Assembly (NCBI RefSeq): GCF_029227915.1
Contig: NC_079877.1
Coordinates: forward strand, 5,024,001 to 5,088,000
DNA length: 64,000 bases
Reading direction: 5' to 3'
From: Hydractinia symbiolongicarpus
Lineage: Eukaryota; Cnidaria; Hydrozoa; Anthoathecata; Hydractiniidae
A program made the translations under genes and the position numbers. Numbering within the stretch: position 1 is the first letter of the stretch; each line of letters starts with the position of its first letter. This document shows positions 51,421 through 61,370 of this stretch, in pieces. A model generated the notes under the pieces. The model was not told the origin of the DNA and did no database searches. It saw nothing but the letters and a program-made list of their open reading frames with translations.

Positions 51421-54400
51421 TTTTAAATTATTATTTCACCACTAAAGCCCATGAGACTTGTAGTTTTTAAAAATGTTTTCATTTTTGATGAGACGCTGAG
51501 TAAAAGAAGTTTAATCGCCGGCAAACGAAAACCCGCGATTTCCCGTAAATCCCGAACTCGACCCGTATAGTCAAAAGTATACAAGGAAAGTACCCAGTGA
51601 GTAAACTCATTTCCCGAACGAATTTTTAAATTATTTTTTTACCACTAAAACGCATGAGACTTGTAGTTTTCAGAAATGTTTTCATTTTTGATGAGACGCT
51701 TAATGAAAGTGGTTTAATCGCCGGCAAACGAAAACCCGCGATTTCCCGTAAATCCCGGGTTTGGCCCGTATAGTCGAATGTATACAAAGAAAGTACCCTG
51801 TGAGTAAACTCATTTCCAAAACGATTTTTTAAATTATCTTTTCACCACTAAAACGCTTGAGACTTGTAGTTTTCAAAAATGTTTTCATTTTTGATGAGAC
51901 GCTAAATAAAAGAAGTGTAATCGCCGGCAAACGAAAACCCGCCATTTCCCGTAAACCCCGGACTCGGCCCGCATAGTCAAAAGTATACAAAGAAAGTACC
52001 CAGGGTGTAAACTCATTTCCCGAACGATTTTTTAAATTACTATTTCACCACTAAAGCCCATGAGACTTGTAGTATTTAAAAATATTTTCATTTTTGATGA
52101 GACGCTGAATAAAAGAAGTTTAATCGCCGGCAAACGAAAACCCGCGACTTTCCGTAAATCCCCGGCTTGGCCCGTATAGTCAAAAGTATACAAAGATAGT
52201 TCCCAGGGAGTAAACTCATTTCCCGAACGATTTTTTAATTCATTTTTTTACCATTAAAACGCATGAGACTTGTAGTTTTCAGAAATGTTTTCATTTTTGA
52301 TGAGACGCTTAATGAAAGTGGTTTAATCGCCGGCGAACGAAAACCCGCGATTTCCAGTAAATCCCGGGCTTGGCCCGTATAGTCGAATGTATACAAAGAA
52401 AGTACCCTGTGAGTAAACTCATTTCCAAAACGATTTTTTAAATTATCTTTTCACCACTAAAACGCTTGAGACTTGTAGTTTTCAAAAATGTTTTCATTTT
52501 TGATGAGATGCTAAATAAAAGAGGTTTAATCGCCGGCAAACGAAAGCCCGCCATTTCCCGTAAACCCCGGACTCGGTCCGCATAGTCAAAAGTATACAAA
52601 GAAAGTACCCAGGGTGTAAACTCACTTCCCGAACGATTTTTTAAATTACTATTTCACCACTAAAGCCCATGAGACTTGTAGTATTTAAAAATATTTTCAT
52701 TTTTGATGAGACGCTGAATAAAAGAAGTTTAATCGCCGGCAAACGAAAACCCGCGACTTTCCGTAAATCCCCGGCTTGGCCCGTATAGTCAAAAGTATAC
52801 AAAGATAGTTCCCAGGGAGTAAACTCATTTCCCGAACGATTTTTTAATTCATTTTTTTACCATTAAAACGCATGAGACTTGTAGTTTTCAGAAATGTTTT
52901 CATTTTTGATGAGACGCTTAATGAAAGTGGTTTAATCGCCGGCGAACGAAAACCCGCGATTTCCCGTAAATCCCGGGCTTGGCCCGTATAGTCGAATGTA
53001 TACAAAGAAAGTACCCTGTGAGTAAACTCATTTCCAAAACGATTTTTTAAATTATCTTTTCACCACTAAAACGCTTGAGACTTGTAGTTTTCAAAAATGT
53101 TTTCATTTTTGATGAGATGCTAAATAAAAGAGGTTTAATCGCCGGCAAACGAAAGCCCGCCATTTCCCGTAAACCCCGGACTCGGTCCGCATAGTCAAAA
53201 GTATACAAAGAAAGTACCCAGGGTGTAAACTCACTTCCCGAACGATTTTTTAAATTACTATTTCACCACTAAATCTCATGAGACTTGTAGTATTTAAAAA
53301 TATTTTCATTTTTGATGAGACGCTGAATAAAAGAAGTTTAATCGCCGGGAAACGAAAACCCGCGACTTCCCGTAAATCCCGGGCTTGGCCCGTATAGTCA
53401 AAAGTATACAAAGATAGTACCCAGGGAGTAAACTCATTTCCCAAACGATTTTTTAATTCATTTTTTCACCACTAAAACACATGAGACTTGTAGTTTTCAA
53501 AAATGTTTTCATTTTTGATGAGACGCTGAATAAAAGAAGTTTAATCGCCGGCAAACGAAAACCTGCGATTTCCCGTCAATCCTGGACTCGGCCCGTATAG
53601 TCAAAAGTATACAAAGAAAGTACCCAGGGAGTAAACTAATTTCCCAAACGATTTTTTAAATTATTATTTCACCATTAAAGCCCATGAGACTTGTAGTTTT
53701 TAAAAATGTTTTCATTTTTGATGAGACGCTGAATAAAAGAAGTTTAATCGCCGGCAAACGAAAACCCGCGACTTCCCGTAAATCCCGGGCTTGGCCCGTA
53801 TAGTCAAAAGTATACAAATATAGTACCCAGGGAGTAAACTCATTTCCCGAACGATTTTTTAATTCATTTTTTCACCACTAAAACGCATGAGACTTGTAGT
53901 TTTCAAAAATATTTTCATTTTTGATAAGACGCTGAATAAAAGAAGTTTAATCGCCGGCAAACGAAAACCTGCGATTTCCCGTAAATCACGGACTCGGCCC
54001 GTATAGTCAAAAGTATACAAAGAAAGTACCAAGGGTGTAAACTCATTTCCCGAACGATTTTTTAAATTATTTTTTCACCACTAAAACGCATGAGACTTGT
54101 AGTTTTCAAAAATATTTTCATTTTTGATAAGACGCTGAATAAAAGAAGTTTAATCGCCGGCAAACGAAAACCTGCGATTTCCCGTAAATCCCGGACTCGG
54201 CCCGTATAGTCAAAAGTATACAAAGAAAGTACCCAGGGAGTAAACTCATTTCCCAAACGACTTTTTAAATTATTATTTCACCACTAAAGCCCATGAGACT
54301 TGTAGTTTTTAAGAATGTTTTCATTTTTGATGAGACGCTGAGTAAAAAAAGTTTAATCGCCGGCAAACGAAAACCCGCGATTTCCCGTAAATCCCGAACT

Positions 54401-55483
54401 CGGCCCGTATAGTCAAAAGTATACAAGGAAAGTACCCAGTGAGTAAACTCATTTTCCGAACAAATTTTTAAATTATTTTTTTACCACTAAAACGCATGAG
54501 ACTTGTAGTTTTCAGAAATGTTTTCATTTTTGATGAGACGCTTAATGAAAGTAGTTTAATCGCCGGCAAACGAAAACCCGCGATTTCCCGTAAGTCCCGG
54601 GCTTGGCCCGTATAGTCGAATGTATACAAAGAAAGTACCCTGTGAGTAAACTCATTTCCAAAACGATTTTTTAAATTATCTTTTCACCACTAAAACGCTT
54701 GAGACTTGTAGTTTTCAAAAATGTTTTCATTTTTGATGAGACGCTAAATAAAAGAAGTTTAATCGCCGGCAAACGAAAACCCGCCATTTCCCGTAAACCC
54801 CGGACTCGGCCCACATAGTCAAAAGTATACAAAGAAAGTACCCCGGGGGTAAACTCATTTCCCGAACGATTTTTTAAATTACTATTTCACCACTAAAGCC
54901 CATAAGACTTGTAGTATTTAAAAATATTTTCATTTTTGATGAGACGCTGAATAAAAGAAGTTTAATCGCCGGCAAACGAAAACCCGCCATTTCCCGTAAA
55001 CCCCGGACTCGGCCCGCATAGTCAAAAGTATACAAAGAAAGTACCCTGTGAGTAAACTCATTTCCAAAACGATTTTTTAAATTATCTTTTCACCACTAAC
55101 ACGCTTGAGACTTGTAGTTTCTAAAAATGTTTTCATTTTTGATGAGACGCTGAATAAAAGAAGTTTAATCGCCTGCAAACGAAAACCTGCGATTTCCCGT
55201 AAATCCCGGACTCGGCCCGTATAGTCAAAAGTATACAAAGAAAGTACCCAGGGAGTAAACTCATTTCCCAAACGACTTTCTAAATTATTATTTCACCACT
55301 AAAGCCCATGAGACTTGTAGTTTTTAAAAATGTTTTCATTTTTGATGAGACGCTGAGTAAAAGAAGTTTAATCGCCGGCAAACGAAAACCCGCGACTTCC
55401 CGTAAATCCCGGGCTTGGTCCGTATAGTCAAAAGTATACAAAGATAGTACCCAGGGAGTAAACTCATTTCCCGAACGATTTTT
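51421..55483. repeat. Satellite with a three-monomer (609-bp) duplication
   Basis: About 52030-52640 and 52640-53250 match at 609 bp. Markers are GCGACTTTCCGTAAATCCCC, GATAGTTCCCAGGG, TTTTTTTACCATTAAAACG, CCGGCGAACG, GAGATGCTAAATAAAAGAGG, ACGAAAGCCC and AAACTCACTTCCC. They differ by a C-to-A change (TTTCCAGTAAATC against TTTCCCGTAAATC). The rest resembles the 17-monomer unit to its left but in a different order. No gene is seen. Confidence 0.9.
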
Positions 55484-58400
55484 TAATTCATTTTTTCACC
55501 ACTAAAACGCATGAGACTTGTAGTTTTCAAAAATGTTTTCATTTTTGATGAGACGCTGAATAAAAGAAGTTTAATCGCCGGCAAACGAAAACCTGCGATT
55601 TCCCGTAAATCCTGGACTCGGCCCGTATAGTCAAAAGTATACAAAGAAAGTACCCAGGGAGTAAACTAATTTCCCAAACGATTTTTTAAATTATTATTTC
55701 ACCATTAAAGCCCATGAGACTTGTAGTTTTTAAAAATGTTTTCATTTTTGATGAGACGCTGAATAAAAGAAGTTTAATCGCCGGCAAACGAAAACCCGCG
55801 ACTTCCCGTAAATCCCGGGCTTGGCCCGTATAGTCAAAAGTATACAAAGATAGTACCCAGGGAGTAAACTCATTTCCCGAACGATTTTTTAATTCATTTT
55901 TTCACCACTAAAACGCATGAGACTTGTAGTTTTCAAAAATGTTTTCATTTTTGATGAGACGCTGAATAAAAGAAGTTTAATGGCCGGCAAACGAAAACCT
56001 GCGATTTCCCGTAAATCCTGGACTCGGCCCGTATAGTCAAAAGTATACAAAGAAAGTACCCAGGGAGTAAACTAATTTTCCAAACGATTTTTTAAATTAT
56101 TATTTCACCATTAAAGCCCATGAGACTTGTAGTTTTTAAAAATGTTTTCATTTTTGATGAGACGCTGAATAAAAGAAGTTTAATCGCCGGCAAACGAAAA
56201 CCCGCGACTTCCCGTAAATCCCGGGCTTGGCCCGTATAGTCAAAAGTATACAAAGATAGTACCCAGGGAGTAAACTCATTTCCCAAACGATTTTTTAATT
56301 CATTTTTTCACCACTAAAACGCATGAGACTTGTAGTTTTCAAAAATGTTTTCATTTTTGATGAGACGCTGAATAAAAGAAGTTTAATCGCCGGCAAACGA
56401 AAACCTGCGATTTCCCGTAAATCCTGGACTCGGCCCGTATAGTCAAAAGTATACAAAGAAAGTACCCAGGGAGTAAACTAATTTCCCAAACGATTTTTTA
56501 AATTATTATTTCACCATTAAAGCCCATGAGACTTGTAGTTTTTAAAAATGTTTTCATTTTTGATGAGACTCTGAATAAAAGAAGTTTAATCGCCGGCAAA
56601 CGAAAACCCGCGACTTCCCGTAAATCCCGGGCTTGGCCCGTATAGTCAAAAGTATACAAAGATAGTACCCAGGGAGTAAACTCATTTCCCAAACGATTTT
56701 TTAAATTATTATATCACCACTAAAGCCAAGGAGACTTTTAGTTTTTAAAAATGTTTTCATTTTTGATGGGACGCTGAATAAAAGAAGTTTAATCGCCGGC
56801 AAACGAAAACCTGCGACTTCCCGTAAATTCCGGACTCGGCCCGTATAGTCAAAAGTATACAAAGAAAGTACCCAGGGTGTAAAGTCATTTCCCGAACGAT
56901 TTTTTAAACTATTTTTTCACCACTAAAACGCATGAGACTTTTAGTTTTCAAAAATGTTTTCATTTTTGATGAGACGCTGAATAAAAGAAGTTTAATCGCC
57001 GGCAAACGAAAACCTGCGAGTTCCCGTAAATCCCGTACTCGGCCCGTATAGTCAAAAGTATACAAAGAAAGTACCCAGGGAGTAAACTCATTTCCCAAAC
57101 GATTTTTTAAATTATTATTTCACCACTAAAGCCCATGAGACTTGTAGTTTTTAAAAATATTTTCATTTTTGATGAGACGCTGAGTAAAAGAAGTTTAATC
57201 GCCGGCAAACGAAAACCCGCGATTTCCCGTAAATCCCGAACTCGACCCGTATAGTCAAAACTATACAAGGAAAGTACCCAGTGAGTAAACTCATTTCCCG
57301 AACGAATTTTTAAATTATTTTTTTACCACTAAAACGCATGAGACTTGTAGTTTTCAGAAATGTTTTCATTTTTGATGAGACGCTTAATGAAAGTGGTTTA
57401 ATCGCCGGCAAACGAAAACCCGCGATTTCCCGTAAGTCCCGGGCTTGGCCCGTATAGTCGAATGTATACAAAGAAAGTACCCTGTGAGTAAACTCATTTC
57501 CAAAACGATTTTTTAAATTATCTTTTCACCACTAAAACGCTTGAGACTTGTAGTTTTCAAAAATGTTTTCATTTTTGATGAGACGCTAAATAAAAGAAGT
57601 TTAATCGCCGGCAAACGAAAACCCGCCATTTCCCGTAAACCCCGGACTCGGCCCACATAGTCAAAAGTATACAAAGAAAGTACCCAGGGTGTAAACTCAT
57701 TTCCCGAACGATTTTTTAAATTACTATTTCACCACTAAAGCCCATAAGACTTGTAGTATTTAAAAATATTTTCATTTTTGATGAGACGCTGAATAAAAGA
57801 AGTTTAATCGCCGGCAAACGAAAACCCGCCATTTCCCGTAAACCCCGGACTCGGCCCGCATAGTCAAAAGTATACAAAGAAAGTACCCTGTGAGTAAACT
57901 CATTTCCAAAACGATTTTTTAAATTATCTTTTCACCACTAACACGCTTGAGACTTGTAGTTTCTAAAAATGTTTTCATTTTTGATGAGACGCTGAATAAA
58001 AGAAGTTTAATCGCCTGCAAACGAAAACCTGCGATTTCCCGTAAATCCCGGACTCGGCCCGTATAGTCAAAAGTATACAAAGAAAGTACCCAGGGAGTAA
58101 ACTCATTTCCCAAACGACTTTTTAAATTATTATTTCACCACTAAAGCCCATGAGACTTGTAGTTTTTAAAAATGTTTTCATTTTTGATGAGACGCTGAGT
58201 AAAAGAAGTTTAATCGCCGGCAAACGAAAACCCGCCATTTCCCGTAAACCCCGGACTCGGCCCGCATAGTCAAAAGTATACAAAGAAAGTACCCAGGGTG
58301 TAAACTCATTTCCCGAACGATTTTTTAAATTACTATTTCACCACTAAATCTCATGAGACTTGTAGTATTTAAAAATATTTTCATTTTTGATGAGACGCTG

Positions 58401-58528
58401 AATAAAAGAAGTTTAATCGCCGGCAAACGAAAACCCGCGACTTCCCGTAAATCCCGGGCTTGGTCCGTATAGTCAAAAGTATACAAAGATAGTACCCAGG
58501 GAGTAAACTCATTTCCCGAACGATTTTT
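55484..58528. repeat. Satellite: short dimer run, then mixed HOR
   Basis: 55484, 55890 and 56296 mark three consecutive 406-bp dimers (TAATTCATTTTTTCACC monomer alternating with TTATTATTTCACCATTAAAGC monomer). From 56702 the array passes into mixed types that recur 4669 bp further on. Within this stretch the monomer with ACTAACACGCTTGAG and AGTTTCTAAAAATG near 57919 also matches that near 55077 at 2842 bp (14 monomers). Confidence 0.9.
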
Positions 58529-61370
58529 TAATTCATTTTTTCACCACTAAAACGCATGAGACTTGTAGTTTTCAAAAATGTTTTCATTTTTGATGAGACG
58601 CTGAATAAAAGAAGTTTAATCGCCGGCAAACGAAAACCTGCGATTTCCCGTAAATCCTGGACTCGGCCCGTATAGTCAAAAGTATACAAAGAAAGTACCC
58701 AGGGAGTAAACTAATTTCCCAAACGATTTTTTAAATTATTATTTCACCATTAAAGCCCATGAGACTTGTAGTTTTTAAAAATGTTTTCATTTTTGATGAG
58801 ACGCTGAATAAAAGAAGTTTAATCGCCGGCAAACGAAAACCCGCGACTTCCCGTAAATCCCGGGCTTGGCCCGTATAGTCAAAAGTATACAAAGAAAGTA
58901 CCCAGGGAGTAAACTCATTTCCCGAACGATTTTTTAATTCATTTTTTCACCACTAAAACGCATGAGACTTGTAGTTTTCAAAAATGTTTTCATTTTTGAT
59001 GAGACGCTGAATAAAAGAAGTTTAATGGCCGGCAAACGAAAACCTGCGATTTCCCGTAAATCCTGGACTCGGCCCGTATAGTCAAAAGTATACAAAGAAA
59101 GTACCCAGGGAGTAAACTAATTTTCCAAACGATTTTTTAAATTATTATTTCACCATTAAAGCCCATGAGACTTGTAGTTTTTAAAAATGTTTTCATTTTT
59201 GATGAGACGCTGAATAAAAGAAGTTTAATCGCCGGCAAACGAAAACCCGCGACTTCCCGTAAATCCCGGGCTTGGCCCGTATAGTCAAAAGTATACAAAG
59301 ATAGTACCCAGGGAGTAAACTCATTTCCCGAACGATTTTTTAATTCATTTTTTCACCACTAAAACGCATGAGACTTGTAGTTTTCAAAAATGTTTTCATT
59401 TTTGATGAGACGCTGAATAAAAGAAGTTTAATGGCCGGCAAACGAAAACCTGCGATTTCCCGTAAATCCTGGACTCGGCCCGTATAGTCAAAAGTATACA
59501 AAGAAAGTACCCAGGGAGTAAACTAATTTTCCAAACGATTTTTTAAATTATTATTTCACCATTAAAGCCCATGAGACTTGTAGTTTTTAAAAATGTTTTC
59601 ATTTTTGATGAGACGCTGAATAAAAGAAGTTTAATCGCCGGCAAACGAAAACCCGCGACTTCCCGTAAATCCCGGGCTTGGTCCGTATAGTCAAAAGTAT
59701 ACAAAGATAGTACCCAGGGAGTAAACTCATTTCCCGAACGATTTTTTAATTCATTTTTTCACCACTAAAACGCATGAGACTTGTAGTTTTCAAAAATGTT
59801 TTCATTTTTGATGAGACGCTGAATAAAAGAAGTTTAATCGCCGGCAAACGAAAACCTGCGATTTCCCGTAAATCCTGGACTCGGCCCGTATAGTCAAAAG
59901 TATACAAAGAAAGTACCCAGGGAGTAAACTAATTTCCCAAACGATTTTTTAAATTATTATTTCACCATTAAAGCCCATGAGACTTGTAGTTTTTAAAAAT
60001 GTTTTCATTTTTGATGAGACGCTGAATAAAAGAAGTTTAATCGCCGGCAAACGAAAACCCGCGACTTCCCGTAAATCCCGGGCTTGGCCCGTATAGTCAA
60101 AAGTATACAAAGATAGAACCCAGGGAGTAAACTCATTTCCCGAACGATTTTTTAATTCATTTTTTCACCACTAAAACGCATGAGACTTGTAGTTTTCAAA
60201 AATGTTTTCATTTTTGATGAGACGCTGAATAAAAGAAGTTTAATGGCCGGCAAACGAAAACCTGCGATTTCCCGTAAATCCTGGACTCGGCCCGTATAGT
60301 CAAAAGTATACAAAGAAAGTACCCAGGGAGTAAACTAATTTTCCAAACGATTTTTTAAATTATTATTTCACCATTAAAGCCCATGAGACTTGTAGTTTTT
60401 AAAAATGTTTTCATTTTTGATGAGACGCTGAATAAAAGAAGTTTAATCGCCGGCAAACGAAAACCCGCGACTTCCCGTAAATCCCGGGCTTGGCCCGTAT
60501 AGTCAAAAGTATACAAAGATAGTACCCAGGGAGTAAACTCATTTCCCGAACGATTTTTTAATTCATTTTTTCACCACTAAAACGCATGAGACTTGTAGTT
60601 TTCAAAAATGTTTTCATTTTTGATGAGACGCTGAATAAAAGAAGTTTAATGGCCGGCAAACGAAAACCTGCGATTTCCCGTAAATCCTGGACTCGGCCCG
60701 TATAGTCAAAAGTATACAAAGAAAGTACCCAGGGAGTAAACTAATTTTCCAAACGATTTTTTAAATTATTATTTCACCATTAAAGCCCATGAGACTTGTA
60801 GTTTTTAAAAATGTTTTCATTTTTGATGAGACGCTGAATAAAAGAAGTTTAATCGCCGGCAAACGAAAACCCGCGACTTCCCGTAAATCCCGGGCTTGGC
60901 CCGTATAGTCAAAAGTATACAAAGATAGTACCCAGGGAGTAAACTCATTTCCCAAACGATTTTTTAATTCATTTTTTCACCACTAAAACGCATGAGACTT
61001 GTAGTTTTCAAAAATGTTTTCATTTTTGATGAGACGCTGAATAAAAGAAGTTTAATCGCCGGCAAACGAAAACCTGCGATTTCCCGTAAATCCTGGACTC
61101 GGCCCGTATAGTCAAAAGTATACAAAGAAAGTACCCAGGGAGTAAACTAATTTCCCAAACGATTTTTTAAATTATTATTTCACCATTAAAGCCCATGAGA
61201 CTTGTAGTTTTTAAAAATGTTTTCATTTTTGATGAGACTCTGAATAAAAGAAGTTTAATCGCCGGCAAACGAAAACCCGCGACTTCCCGTAAATCCCGGG
61301 CTTGGCCCGTATAGTCAAAAGTATACAAAGATAGTACCCAGGGAGTAAACTCATTTTCCAAACGATTTTT
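58529..61370. repeat. Seven tandem 406-bp dimers
   Basis: The landmark TAATTCATTTTTTC recurs at 58529, 58935, 59341, 59747, 60153, 60559 and 60965, exactly 406 bp apart. Each dimer pairs a monomer ending AAACTAATTT(C/T)CCAAACG with one carrying CACCATTAAAGCCC, GCGACTTCCCG, CCCGGGCTTGG and AAAGATAGTACCC. The dimers differ at few positions: GGCCGGC against CGCCGGC, GGTCCG against GGCCCG, and GATAGAACCC once. This is the simplest and most regular HOR in the window. Confidence 0.95.
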
